Source: Anoxybacillus flavithermus | GTDB lineage: Bacteria > Bacillota > Bacilli > Bacillales > Anoxybacillaceae | Direction of reading: 5' to 3' | Assembly: GCF_002742685.1 (NCBI RefSeq) | Contig: NZ_PEDM01000007.1 | Location: 1 to 64,000, forward strand | Length of the DNA stretch: 64,000 nt | Shown here: piece by piece, positions 16,359 to 24,932 of the stretch | Layout of the letters: the number at the start of each line of letters is the position of its first letter | How positions within the stretch are numbered: the first letter of the stretch is position 1 | The notes under the pieces: generated by a model | What the model was told of the DNA's origin: nothing | Databases searched by the model: none | Seen by the model: only the letters and a program-made list of their open reading frames with translations | Position numbers and translations under genes: made by a program

Positions 16359-16751
16359 TTGAAAACCGTTTATGTTGCTACGGAAGAACAAAAACAATAT
16401 ATTCATTCGCTTATTGAACAGTTTTATACATGTATTTTTCCAAAATATTTTACAGACGATGAAATTGAAACGTTTCAATCGCTCGGTGTATTACAGTTTG
16501 AAGCTCCCACATATGACGGAACGTTGAAAGAGGCATTTGCGATTATTTCTGCATTACAATCATTACAAGCCATCATCGAGTTTGTTTCGTCCCATCATCG
16601 TTCAGTTCATTATGAACAGCTGTTTCAGCGCAATATTGAACAGCTAGAACAGCATGGCATTAGTTTTCCACTCACTCTCGAACATTTTTTACATCAAAAA
16701 GATGAATATGTAAGCATGTATATGAAGCCTGTTCACGCTTGGGTGATGTAA
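16359..16751 (+). CDS. YhcU-like protein of unknown function
   Basis: About 130 residues, soluble, with no recognisable catalytic motif. Sequence flavour and position beside the YhcT-type pseudouridine synthase suggest the YhcU (DUF5365) family. I place the start at TTG 16359, after AAAGGTGAGG; a GTG at 16350 lies inside that site. A clear terminator follows. Function unknown. Confidence 0.7.
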   Translation: MKTVYVATEEQKQYIHSLIEQFYTCIFPKYFTDDEIETFQSLGVLQFEAPTYDGTLKEAFAIISALQSLQAIIEFVSSHHRSVHYEQLFQRNIEQLEQHGISFPLTLEHFLHQKDEYVSMYMKPVHAWVM

Positions 16752-16780
16752 AAAAGCCTTCACAACGAAGGCTTTTTATT
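16752..16780. terminator. Bidirectional terminator
   Basis: AAAAAGCCTTC-ACAAC-GAAGGCTTTTT serves the yhcU-like gene and the convergent thioredoxin-like gene, whose stop lies at its edge. Confidence 0.85.
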
Positions 16781-17240
16781 TAATTTGTTCAAACCATTTT
16801 CGAAATACGTCTTCTTCATAATATCCTTCTATACGTGCGACTTCTTTGCCATTTTTAAAGTGAACAATTGTCGGTGTTGCCTCGATATGATACTCGTCCC
16901 AGCCTTCTTCAAATTCAAGTAAGTTAAATTGTTTTAAGTCAATGCCCATCTTCTGCGCGAGTGGAGCAACGATCGGTGTTGTCTTTTTACAAAATTCGCA
17001 TGTTGAACTGTAAAAGTAAACGGTTATCGTTTCTTTTTTGTTTAATGCTTCTTTTAATTCATCTGGTAAAATAACGTTTTGATAGTTCGGATCATCAAGA
17101 AGATCGATCGTCGCTGGGTGCAACTCTTCTTTCCCGAATGGATTTCCTTCTGCTTTTTGTTTTTGCGTATAGGACGTAATCCAAGCGAGTGCCCCAAATA
17201 AAATGATAATGATCCCACCGAAAATAAGCAATTTTTTCAT
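16776..17240 (-). CDS. Membrane-anchored thioredoxin-like protein
   Basis: 154 residues. One N-terminal membrane span (about 4-22) is followed by an extracytoplasmic thioredoxin fold with the redox motif CEFC (C81, C84) and a cis-proline in EATPTIVHF. Its first codon overlaps the last codons of the DsbB-like gene by four bases. The pair is probably a thiol-disulfide oxidase system for secreted proteins, with the membrane partner re-oxidising this protein, as in BdbC with its thioredoxin-like partners. Confidence 0.85.
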   Translation of the reverse strand: MKKLLIFGGIIIILFGALAWITSYTQKQKAEGNPFGKEELHPATIDLLDDPNYQNVILPDELKEALNKKETITVYFYSSTCEFCKKTTPIVAPLAQKMGIDLKQFNLLEFEEGWDEYHIEATPTIVHFKNGKEVARIEGYYEEDVFRKWFEQIK

Positions 17241-17665
17241 TCGTCTTTCCCTTCTTTCTCCATTTTTATAAGACGATAGCTTATGATGCTAATGAAAATA
17301 AAAGCAATAAGTGCTAAAAACGGAATGGTAATAAATCCGAACCAGTTGATGTACTGTCCTGTACATGGTACAATGCCGCACGATGGAGCTGTATCACGGA
17401 AAAATGTTATTTTTTGAATGAGATAATGATAAGAAGAAATTGTCCCACCGATAACAGATAACATTAGTGTATAATGGGCGATTTTAAAATCCTTACGCAC
17501 AAAAGCCATACCAAGTAAAAATACTTGCGGATACATAAAAATACGCTGATACCAACAAAGTTCACATGGGGTAAATTTTAATACTTCAGAAAAATAAAGG
17601 CTACCAAGTGTAGCGATTAGCGCAACAACCCAAGCGACTAGTAAGTAATTTTCTTTTCGAGCCAT
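17237..17665 (-). CDS. bdbC: DsbB/BdbC-like disulfide oxidoreductase
   Basis: About 142 residues and four membrane helices. The two periplasm-facing cysteine pairs are visible: CELC (C34, C37) and C96/C101 (SCGIVPC). DsbB-type proteins pass electrons from a thiol oxidase to quinone. The second of two adjacent ATG codons is better spaced from AAGGTGG. It is coupled to the thioredoxin-like gene downstream. Confidence 0.88.
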   Translation of the reverse strand: MARKENYLLVAWVVALIATLGSLYFSEVLKFTPCELCWYQRIFMYPQVFLLGMAFVRKDFKIAHYTLMLSVIGGTISSYHYLIQKITFFRDTAPSCGIVPCTGQYINWFGFITIPFLALIAFIFISIISYRLIKMEKEGKDE

Positions 17666-17798
17666 CATTCCACCTTCTTATTTTTTACTCTCTGTTCATT
17701 ATAGTACATGGAAAGAAATGATGTAAATTGCGACTACATTTTACTTACATAATGAACAGTTGAACGTACACAATAAAAAGCGAAAGGGGAGGATGATA

Positions 17799-18224
17799 TT
17801 GAATCATACAGTTGAATCAATTATGACGCGCCAAGTGGCAACGGTTACACCAGATCAATCTGTTCAAGAGGCAGCACAACTAATGAACGAGCATAACGTC
17901 GGAGCGATTCCCGTTGTTGAAAACGGAAAAGTGAAAGGGATGATCACTGACCGTGATATTACCCTTCGTACGACTGCGCAAGGGTTAACCCCTTCAACGC
18001 CTGTTTCACAAGTTATGACAAGCAATGTCGTGACAGGTACACCGAATATGAGTGTGGATGAAGCAGCGAAAGTGATGGCGAAAAATCAAATTCGTCGCTT
18101 GCCGATCGTGCAAAATAATGCCCTTTGTGGTATTGTTGCTCTAGGTGATATCGCCACAAACCAAGCTTATGATGAAGCAGCAGAACAAGCGTTATCCGAG
18201 ATTTCTGAACCTTCATATCATTAA
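17799..18224 (+). CDS. Two-CBS-domain protein, YhcV-like
   Basis: About 141 residues made of two CBS domains only (about 8-60 and 72-125), with the typical GAIPVVE...GMITDRDI and RRLPIV...GIVALGDI pattern. CBS pairs bind adenosine nucleotides and act as sensors. AAAGGGGAGG lies seven bases before TTG 17799; an ATG at 17793 is too close to that site. Function unknown; B. subtilis YhcV is the likely counterpart. Confidence 0.82.
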   Translation: MNHTVESIMTRQVATVTPDQSVQEAAQLMNEHNVGAIPVVENGKVKGMITDRDITLRTTAQGLTPSTPVSQVMTSNVVTGTPNMSVDEAAKVMAKNQIRRLPIVQNNALCGIVALGDIATNQAYDEAAEQALSEISEPSYH

Positions 18225-18235
18225 ACAAGAAAGAA

Positions 18236-18266
18236 AGGGGCTTCTTTACAAGAAGCTCCTTTTTAT
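18236..18266 (+). terminator. Intrinsic terminator after the CBS gene
   Basis: GGGGCTTCTT pairs with AAGAAGCTCC (one G-U) across TTAC, followed by TTTTTATT. Confidence 0.8.
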
Positions 18267-18333
18267 TCAAAAAAGGAATTTGCATAAAAAAGCGAGAATA
18301 AGTTACAATGAGCAACGATATGGAGGGATAAAT

Positions 18334-20073
18334 ATGACTTGGAAAATGGTGTACGAACGCTGGAAACAGGCGCAATTAGATGAAGAATTGCGCATGCACT
18401 TGCAACAACTCGAACAAGATGAAAAATTGTTGGAAGATTGTTTTTATAAAACGTTAGAGTTTGGTACAGGAGGCATGCGTGGCGAAATCGGCCCGGGAAC
18501 GAACCGGATGAACATATATACGGTGCGAAAAGCATCGGCAGGGTTAGCGCGATATATCGAGTCTTTTGGAGCAGAGGCGAAGAGACGGGGGGTTGTGATC
18601 GCATACGATTCGCGCCATAAATCGCAACAATTTGCCATGGAGGCAGCAAAAACGCTGGCGACTCATGGCATTCAAACGTATGTGTTTGATGAGCTTCGCC
18701 CGACTCCAGAGCTTTCGTTTGCTGTTCGTCATCTAAATGCTTTTTCAGGCATTGTCATTACCGCTAGCCACAATCCACCGGAGTATAACGGTTATAAAGT
18801 GTACGGAGAAGACGGGGCGCAAATGCCGCCACACATTGCCGATGTTGTCATTGCATATGTCAATGCGATTGAAAATGAATGGGAGCTTGCGGTTGAACGA
18901 GAAGATGTATTAAAAGAAAAAGGGTTGATTCAAATCATCGGTGCAGAGATTGATGATGCATACATACAAAAGTTAAAAACGATCTCGCTTCGCCCAGAAC
19001 TTTCCCATGAAGTCGATGTGAAAATCGTATTTACTCCGCTTCACGGCACAGCAAATAAACTTGTGCAACGCGGATTGAAAGAATTTGGCTACGAAAACGT
19101 ATTTGTTGTGAAAGAGCAAGAACAACCGGATCCAAACTTTTCGACAGTGAAATCGCCAAATCCAGAAGAACATGCCGCGTTTGAACTAGCGATTCAACTT
19201 GGTAAACAAGTCGATGCTGATGTACTAATTGCAACAGATCCCGATGCCGATCGTTTAGGCATTGCGGTAAAAAATGAACAAGGAGAATATATCGTTTTAA
19301 CAGGGAATCAAACAGGTGGCTTGTTGCTTCATTACATTCTTTCACAAAAGAAAGAAAAAGGGATATTGCCGTCAAATGGGATTGTATTTAAAACGATCGT
19401 TACATCTGAATTTGGACGTGCGATTGCCAAGTCATTTGGGATCGACACGATGGATACATTGACAGGCTTCAAATTTATTGGTGAAAAAATTAAACAATAC
19501 GAGCAAACAGGAGAGTACGTATTCCAGTTTGGTTACGAAGAAAGCTACGGTTACTTAATTGGTGATTTTGCCCGTGATAAAGACGCCATTCAAGCAGCTG
19601 TTTTAGCTGTTGAAGTGTGCGCGTTTTATAAAAAGCAAGGCTTATCTTTATACGAGGCACTTATGCAATTGTTTGAACAATATGGATACTATCAAGAAGG
19701 GTTGCGTTCACTCACACTAAAAGGAAAAGAAGGAGCCGAGCGAATCGAAGCATTATTGGCAACGTTCCGAAATGAACCGCCAGCCGTTGTCGCCAATCAG
19801 CGTGTCGATATTCGTGAAGACTATAAGGTGGGGGAACGAGTATATACGAATACAGGTAAAAAAGAAACGATCCATTTGCCGAAGTCGAATGTATTAAAAT
19901 ATGTGCTAGAAGATGGATCATGGTTTTGTGCGCGTCCGTCTGGCACAGAGCCAAAAATGAAATTTTATTTTGGTGTAAAAGGGCGGACACTTGCAGAAGC
20001 AAAGCAACAATTAGAGCAATTAGAAACAGCGGTCATGGAGCGAGTATATACGTTAACAGCTGATAAGGTGTAA
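18334..20073 (+). CDS. pgcA: Alpha-phosphoglucomutase / phosphomannomutase PgcA
   Basis: 579 residues, the expected length. It interconverts glucose-6-phosphate and glucose-1-phosphate for wall polymers and glycolipids. The phosphoserine is in TASHNPP (S145), the Mg2+ loop is DPDADR (302-307), the sugar-binding loop is GYEESYGY, and the phosphate-binding C-terminal loop is [18 protein letters not shown] precedes ATG 18334. It is preceded and followed by terminators, so it is probably monocistronic. Confidence 0.94.
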   Translation: MTWKMVYERWKQAQLDEELRMHLQQLEQDEKLLEDCFYKTLEFGTGGMRGEIGPGTNRMNIYTVRKASAGLARYIESFGAEAKRRGVVIAYDSRHKSQQFAMEAAKTLATHGIQTYVFDELRPTPELSFAVRHLNAFSGIVITASHNPPEYNGYKVYGEDGAQMPPHIADVVIAYVNAIENEWELAVEREDVLKEKGLIQIIGAEIDDAYIQKLKTISLRPELSHEVDVKIVFTPLHGTANKLVQRGLKEFGYENVFVVKEQEQPDPNFSTVKSPNPEEHAAFELAIQLGKQVDADVLIATDPDADRLGIAVKNEQGEYIVLTGNQTGGLLLHYILSQKKEKGILPSNGIVFKTIVTSEFGRAIAKSFGIDTMDTLTGFKFIGEKIKQYEQTGEYVFQFGYEESYGYLIGDFARDKDAIQAAVLAVEVCAFYKKQGLSLYEALMQLFEQYGYYQEGLRSLTLKGKEGAERIEALLATFRNEPPAVVANQRVDIREDYKVGERVYTNTGKKETIHLPKSNVLKYVLEDGSWFCARPSGTEPKMKFYFGVKGRTLAEAKQQLEQLETAVMERVYTLTADKV

Positions 20074-20093
20074 TGCCTTATCAGTTGTTTTTT
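20060..20093 (+). terminator. Intrinsic terminator after pgcA
   Basis: CTGATAAGG and CCTTATCAG form a 9-bp stem, followed by TTGTTTTTT. Confidence 0.88.
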
Positions 20094-20145
20094 AAATGAG
20101 GAACAAGTAACATAGAAGCGACAAAGTAGAAAGGGTGATTTTCAT

Positions 20146-20853
20146 TTGTTACAAGGACAAGTGGCTATTGTGACAGGCGCATCGCGTGGCATCGGTTTAG
20201 CGATTGCACATAAGTTGGCAGAGCAACGAATGAAGCTTGTATTAATTGGTAGTTCTTCGGATATTCACCGCGTAAGCGAGCAATTAAAGGATGTGAAAAC
20301 GTTTCAAGCGGACGTGTCAAACGAACAACAGATGAATGAAGTGGTGGAAGCAACCATCGCTACATTCGGTCGCATTGATTTACTTGTGAATAATGCTGGT
20401 ATTGGCGTATTTAAACCTGTAGAGGAAACAACAGTTGAAGAATGGAAACGATTGTTTGAAGTAAATGTGCAAGGGGTATTTATTGGAACAAAAGCGGTTC
20501 TTCCACAAATGAAAAAACAACGATCGGGGACGATTATTACGATTTCATCGGACGTTGGTCGGTATACGATTGCAAACGGTTCTGCATATACAGCGACGAA
20601 ATATGCTGTTCAAGGATTTTCGGGAAGCGTCGCTCAAGAAGTGCGCTCATATGGCATTCGCGTCGGTACAATTAATCCGGGGATGGTCGATACATATTTC
20701 GCTAACTCCACGCAAGGATTACCTGAAAAAGCAGAATGGTTAAAGGCAGAAGACGTTGCAGAAGCTGTCGTTTATATGGCGAGTGCACCAAAGCATATGT
20801 TAGTGGATGAAATTGTGCTGCATCCACTCATTCAAACGTATCCGATCGTATAA
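20146..20853 (+). CDS. Short-chain dehydrogenase/reductase
   Basis: 235 residues. The NAD(P)-binding motif is TGASRGIG near residue 10, with NNAG at 82-85 and a catalytic triad of Ser near 134-135 and YxxxK at Y148/K152 (SAYTATK). It resembles FabG-like ketoreductases but stands alone, so the substrate is unknown. The start is TTG 20146, seven bases after AAAGGGTGA. A terminator shared with the convergent yhdB gene follows. Confidence 0.88.
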   Translation: MLQGQVAIVTGASRGIGLAIAHKLAEQRMKLVLIGSSSDIHRVSEQLKDVKTFQADVSNEQQMNEVVEATIATFGRIDLLVNNAGIGVFKPVEETTVEEWKRLFEVNVQGVFIGTKAVLPQMKKQRSGTIITISSDVGRYTIANGSAYTATKYAVQGFSGSVAQEVRSYGIRVGTINPGMVDTYFANSTQGLPEKAEWLKAEDVAEAVVYMASAPKHMLVDEIVLHPLIQTYPIV

Positions 20854-20854
20854 A

Positions 20855-20883
20855 AAAAGCGAAAGGAGTTCCTTCCGCTTTAA
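20855..20883. terminator. Bidirectional terminator
   Basis: AAAGCGAAAGGA and TCCTTCCGCTTT pair imperfectly around a short loop between the SDR gene and the convergent yhdB gene. Confidence 0.65.
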
Positions 20884-21131
20884 TAATCATATTGCATCGT
20901 CAGTGTTGGCTCTTGTTCATACACGTCTAACGCGTGATCGATGTAACGTAACAATGCATTTAGCCGCTTTTGGACGACAGTGTAATCTTTTTCGAAATTA
21001 TATGCATGAAGAAACTGTTCAATTTTTTTTGAAAGTAAATCGTCTTTTGTGCGCACCATAAGAATGAGTAAATGATCCCATTCCGATCGGTACGTATAAT
21101 AAAGCGCTTTATCGTAATCAGCTGTATGCAA
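20880..21131 (-). CDS. yhdB: YhdB-like protein
   Basis: 83 residues, charged and helical, with N-terminus MHTADYDKALYYTYR. It looks very like B. subtilis YhdB, whose function is unknown. The start is TTG 21131, preceded by AAGGAGGG at good spacing. It diverges from ogt. Confidence 0.8.
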   Translation of the reverse strand: MHTADYDKALYYTYRSEWDHLLILMVRTKDDLLSKKIEQFLHAYNFEKDYTVVQKRLNALLRYIDHALDVYEQEPTLTMQYDY

Positions 21132-21231
21132 CGCAAACCCTCCTTATTGTGAGGAGCTATATGTAGTTTATGAAAAAATGGTCGTTTTTTTCGCTGTAAA
21201 TGTTGTGCGATTTGGCAGAGGAGAGTTGGCG

Positions 21232-21690
21232 ATGGAGAAACACGTTGTGTATTATGAATCACCGATCGGTTGGTTACAAATCATTGGAACGAATGAAGGA
21301 ATTGAACGGATCGATGTTGTTGAACGAGGCGAGGAAAATAACAGAAACGTCCCGATTTGCGTTTGTCAATGTATAGAAGAGCTTGAACAGTACTTTCACA
21401 AGAAACGGACATCATTTTCGATGCCGTTAAAGCTCGTTGGTACTCCGTTTCAAATGCGGGTATGGGAAGTGCTACAAACGATTCCTTATGGAGAAACGGT
21501 TTCGTATGCTCATATTGCAAAACAAATTGGCCAGCCGAAAGCGGTGCGAGCCGTTGGGAATGCTGTCGGTAGCAATCCGATCACCATCGTTATTCCTTGT
21601 CATCGCGTCGTGCGTATCGGCGGCCAACTTGGCGGATATGCGTGGGGAATAGAAAGAAAAAAATGGCTACTTGCGCATGAAACGCGCTGA
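21232..21690 (+). CDS. ogt: Methylated-DNA-protein-cysteine methyltransferase
   Basis: 152 residues. The alkyl-accepting cysteine lies in IPCHRVV (C123), and RAVGNAVGSNP upstream is the DNA-binding helix region. It repairs O6-alkylguanine by suicidal transfer to the cysteine. ATG 21232 is preferred because GAGGAGAG precedes it; the frame is open further upstream without a good site. Confidence 0.93.
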   Translation: MEKHVVYYESPIGWLQIIGTNEGIERIDVVERGEENNRNVPICVCQCIEELEQYFHKKRTSFSMPLKLVGTPFQMRVWEVLQTIPYGETVSYAHIAKQIGQPKAVRAVGNAVGSNPITIVIPCHRVVRIGGQLGGYAWGIERKKWLLAHETR

Positions 21691-21704
21691 AAGCTCAGCG
21701 CGTT
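21681..21704. terminator. Bidirectional terminator between ogt and hflC
   Basis: AAACGCGCTGA-AAGC-TCAGCGCGTTT is a perfect 11-bp stem. The T run is short. Confidence 0.7.
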
Positions 21705-22627
21705 TGCCCCAATAGCCATTTCGCATAAGGAGAGTTTGCTGGTAAAATGACGACCGTATCTTCGCCAATTGTCGTTTTATACGATTCGAGCGTACGGTAA
21801 AAAGAATAAAACTCAGGGTCTTTTGCAAATGTTTCGTTATAAATGCGTGCTGCTTCTTGTTCACCCGCTGCACGAATGCGCTCAGCATCCGCTTGCGCCT
21901 TGGCGAGCATTTCTTTTACTTCGCGATCTGTTTGCGCAATAATACGCTGTTTTTGGGCATCTCCCATCGATAAATATTCTTGTGCTTTCGATTCACGCTC
22001 GGAAATCATGCGTTTATAAACAGACTGTTCATTTTCTTCCGGTAAGTCAATGCGCTTCATGCGCACATCAACGACGCGAATGCCGTAACGGTCTTGTTGT
22101 AACAGTTCGTTCACTTTCGCTGTTACTTCATCGTTTAAACTGCCGCGCGATGACTTTTCATCGTTAATAATTTCATCGTAATTTAACCGTCCAAGCTCGG
22201 TACGGACAATGGAGAAAATAAATTCATCCATTTTTGATTCTGCATTTTCCAATGTACGAGCATTTTGAATCATTTCTTTTGGGTTTGTAATTTCCCAAAT
22301 GGCGTAATGATTGACGAGAATACGCTTTTTATCTTTTGTATTAATTTCTGCCTCGGCGACATCATAAAAAATTTGTGCTTTTGGCAATGATGTCACGCTT
22401 TGAATAAAAGGAATTTTAAAACGTAATCCCGGCGTTTGATCGATGCGAACAATCTCTCCAAATTGACGTACGACTTTATATTCATTTTCATGAACAATGT
22501 AGACGTTTGTTAAAGCGATAACAAGTAAAACAAGTCCGATGACGCCACCGATGATAAAACGAAACCATTTCGTTGGCAGTTTATCTTTAAAGTGAATGAT
22601 GTTTTGATCGTCTTGGAAGTTTGTCAT
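21695..22627 (-). CDS. hflC: HflC, SPFH-family protease modulator
   Basis: 310 residues: one N-terminal membrane helix (about 22-45), an SPFH/prohibitin domain and a C-terminal coiled coil rich in Ala, Gln and Glu. HflC forms a ring with HflK that cages and modulates the FtsH protease. Its ATG overlaps the end of hflK by four bases, so the two are translated together. The stop codon is just inside the terminator. Confidence 0.92.
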   Translation of the reverse strand: MTNFQDDQNIIHFKDKLPTKWFRFIIGGVIGLVLLVIALTNVYIVHENEYKVVRQFGEIVRIDQTPGLRFKIPFIQSVTSLPKAQIFYDVAEAEINTKDKKRILVNHYAIWEITNPKEMIQNARTLENAESKMDEFIFSIVRTELGRLNYDEIINDEKSSRGSLNDEVTAKVNELLQQDRYGIRVVDVRMKRIDLPEENEQSVYKRMISERESKAQEYLSMGDAQKQRIIAQTDREVKEMLAKAQADAERIRAAGEQEAARIYNETFAKDPEFYSFYRTLESYKTTIGEDTVVILPANSPYAKWLLGQTR

Positions 22628-23589
22628 TCGTTACCACTCCCTTGCTCTTTCTTTTTCTCTGTTGTTTGTTTTTCGATCGGTTGAATTGGCAAATATTTTA
22701 GCGTATTGCCATCGTCGTTCATAATGTAAATGCGCGTGTATGGAAGCACCTGTTCAAGTGTTTCAATCATTAGCCGTTGTTTTGTAATGTCTTTTGCATT
22801 TTTATATTCTTCGTATAAGGCATTAAATTTAGCGACATCTCCATACGCTTTTTCAATGCGTGCTACTTTATCAGCTTCCGCTTGGGAAATTAATGCGTCT
22901 TTTTCTCCTTCGGCTTCTTTCGTTCGTTTGTTGCGATATTTATTCGCTTCGTTAATTTTTGTATTCATCGTCTCACGTGCATCAGTGACGTTTGTAAATG
23001 CTTTGCGCACTTCGTCATTTGGCAAATCAACATCTTGTAACTTCACAGCTAAAATCGAAATGCCGATATCGTATTTTTTCATTAATGCGGTGAGCGACTC
23101 CCGCACATCCGCTTCAATTTTTGCTTTGCCGGACGTTAATGCATCATCAATTTTTGAGCTACCGATGACGCTGCGCAAAGAAGCAGATGTCGCATTGTAT
23201 AAAATTTGTTCCGGTTCGTATGAGCGGTAAAGAAATTTCGCAGGATCGGTAATCTTCCATTGTACGACCATATCGGCGAGCACAATATTTTCATCGCCCG
23301 TAATCATTTTCGTATCCCCTTGGTTCGATGCGACAACTTTTCCGTTTTCTTCTTTGTAGCCGAACTGTAAACTAAATGTTTCGCGCGATAACGTTTCTAC
23401 CGTTTGAATGGGCCAAGGAAGTTTAAAATGTAGTCCGGGTGTTGTCACTTCTTCGTCGATTTTTCCAAATGTTAAAATAATCGCTTGTTCCGACTCATCA
23501 ACGGTGTACCATGACGTTAATGCAGCGACAAGAAGAAAAAGACCTGCCACTGTGCCGATGATGATTCCTGTAACTGAACGTTTCTCCAT
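22624..23589 (-). CDS. hflK: HflK, SPFH-family protease modulator
   Basis: 321 residues: a membrane helix at about 7-27, an SPFH domain (TVDESEQAIILTFGK), a long helical segment from about 200 and a charged C-terminal tail. It is the partner of HflC in the FtsH-associated complex. AGAAAGGTGGG precedes the start. The pair is not universal in Bacillaceae; B. subtilis uses unrelated flotillins. Confidence 0.91.
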   Translation of the reverse strand: MEKRSVTGIIIGTVAGLFLLVAALTSWYTVDESEQAIILTFGKIDEEVTTPGLHFKLPWPIQTVETLSRETFSLQFGYKEENGKVVASNQGDTKMITGDENIVLADMVVQWKITDPAKFLYRSYEPEQILYNATSASLRSVIGSSKIDDALTSGKAKIEADVRESLTALMKKYDIGISILAVKLQDVDLPNDEVRKAFTNVTDARETMNTKINEANKYRNKRTKEAEGEKDALISQAEADKVARIEKAYGDVAKFNALYEEYKNAKDITKQRLMIETLEQVLPYTRIYIMNDDGNTLKYLPIQPIEKQTTEKKKEQGSGNE

Positions 23590-23738
23590 ATAAACCCACC
23601 TTTCTTGTTATTTATATGTATGTACGGAAAAAAAAGAAAAAAGTTTCAATAAAAAAGATACTGATTGTTTCGGTGAATTCCGACTGTTTCAAAAAATATT
23701 TGAGAAGAGTACATTGATTTATCATTGCCATTAAAATA

Positions 23739-23766
23739 AGGCTAACCTAAAACTTTAGGTTAGCCT
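23739..23766 (-). terminator. Long perfect hairpin downstream of the secreted Cys-rich gene
   Basis: AGGCTAACCTAAA and TTTAGGTTAGCCT form a 13-bp stem with a two-base loop. Read on the minus strand it is followed by TTATTTTAA, so it can end transcription of the gene at 23807-24151. Confidence 0.65.
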
Positions 23767-23806
23767 ATAGGTCGGAATAAAGATTTCTGATCCCTATGCC
23801 TTGTTC

Positions 23807-24151
23807 TTAATCACCAGAAAAACTGACACGATGACAAGAGGAGCAAATAATGGCATCTAAAACACAACCACAAGTCGCCTTGTATTTAATAGATACCTGT
23901 TCAACTGATTTTCCAGTTATTTCTGCTGTTCTCTCAACAGCTTGTTCATATGTTAACTCGACATGATAGTCTTCATCAGAATCCCTAATCTTATCTAATT
24001 CTTCATCAGTCATAGGAGTGAATACATCGCTCTCCTTTAATTCAACAAATTTTCTAATATCATTATTTTCTTCTGCATAAACTTGGTTGTTGATTGGGGC
24101 TAAATTTGACAAAATGAATAATAAAAAAATTGATAACAGGATATTTTTCAT
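23807..24151 (-). CDS. Secreted small protein with a Cys-rich C-terminus (unknown)
   Basis: 114 residues. Residues 1-26 look like a signal peptide (MKNILLSIFLLFILSNLAP, ending in a QVYA-type cleavage site). The middle is acidic, with a stretch resembling a peptide leader or regulatory domain (FTPMTDEELDKIRDSD). The last 25 residues contain four cysteines (C94, C96, C103, C106; CGC and CSSC). I do not recognise the family. A secreted peptide precursor, a small redox protein and a lipoprotein-like regulator are all possible. The region is clearly more AT-rich than its neighbours, suggesting acquisition. Confidence 0.65.
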   Translation of the reverse strand: MKNILLSIFLLFILSNLAPINNQVYAEENNDIRKFVELKESDVFTPMTDEELDKIRDSDEDYHVELTYEQAVERTAEITGKSVEQVSIKYKATCGCVLDAIICSSCHRVSFSGD

Positions 24152-24306
24152 TATTTACCTCAATATAAAAAATTAAGTTTTTAAGCTATCATTTGGATAG
24201 CAACTAATATAATACTAACAAACATAATCCAAAAAAACTATTTTTTATAATTATGGTTTTTGATGTAATATAATTGTTTTGATTATTATTCATTTGGGAG
24301 GGAACC
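24152..24306. promoter_or_regulatory. AT-rich divergent promoter region with a palindrome
   Basis: The two accessory genes diverge from here. GCTATC-ATTTG-GATAGC (24184-24200) is a perfect 6-bp inverted repeat that could be an operator. TATAAT-like -10 elements occur toward both genes (near 24207-24213 and 24270-24276). The exact promoters are not assigned. Confidence 0.45.
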
Positions 24307-24840
24307 ATGAGAAAACTATTCACAATGATGATATTAATACTCTTTGTTACGTACTTGATCCACAAAACAAATGAGGGAGCAAATTTTCATTCTCCAGTTT
24401 ATTCAGGAAATGAACTAAAAATCGGGATTGTTGGAGATATTCCTAAGATTAGGGAAAAAAATGTGTCTTTCATTCAAATGTCGATGGAAGACGTTTTGCA
24501 AAAAAAATTCACAAACTTGGATAGTGTGTTTATTACTAAGAAACATCTCAAAGAGGCGGCTGAGCCACAGTACGCTAAAATTTATTGGGAATCCCCTATT
24601 CCATTTGTCTTTATTGATTCTGAAAAGGTCTACTTAGCGTTTCTTGATGACCAATTAAGTTATGAGGATGCTCACATTATAAAATCAGGGGACTATGTAG
24701 TAGGATTTTATAAAGATACGTACTTTGGTATGGGTCTTTATAATAATATTCGGAATGAAAAAACTATTCAAGATTGCTATTCTCGACTATTTGTCATTAT
24801 AGAACGTTTTAAGAACACAGGTAAGATTTTAATTAAATAA
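24307..24840 (+). CDS. Membrane-anchored or secreted unknown protein
   Basis: 177 residues. One N-terminal hydrophobic segment (about 5-20), without a lipobox, suggests an anchor or signal. The rest is a soluble mixed alpha/beta domain outside the membrane; no catalytic motif is seen. GGGAGGG precedes the ATG. It diverges from the Cys-rich secreted protein gene and shares its AT-rich composition, so the two probably form one small accessory module, for example a peptide and its cognate immunity or sensing protein. That is inference only. Confidence 0.65.
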   Translation: MRKLFTMMILILFVTYLIHKTNEGANFHSPVYSGNELKIGIVGDIPKIREKNVSFIQMSMEDVLQKKFTNLDSVFITKKHLKEAAEPQYAKIYWESPIPFVFIDSEKVYLAFLDDQLSYEDAHIIKSGDYVVGFYKDTYFGMGLYNNIRNEKTIQDCYSRLFVIIERFKNTGKILIK

Positions 24841-24880
24841 ATGCTGTGACACAAGCTTTATGTAATTAATGAGAAAAAGA

Positions 24881-24913
24881 ACAAAAAGTTTACATAAAAT
24901 GTAAACTTTTTGT
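24881..24913. terminator. Bidirectional terminator between the accessory gene and spoVR
   Basis: ACAAAAAGTTTACAT and ATGTAAACTTTTTGT form a perfect 15-bp stem with loop AAA; the stem itself supplies T runs on both strands. Confidence 0.8.
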
Positions 24914-24932
24914 TAATTGTTCACTCAGTAGC

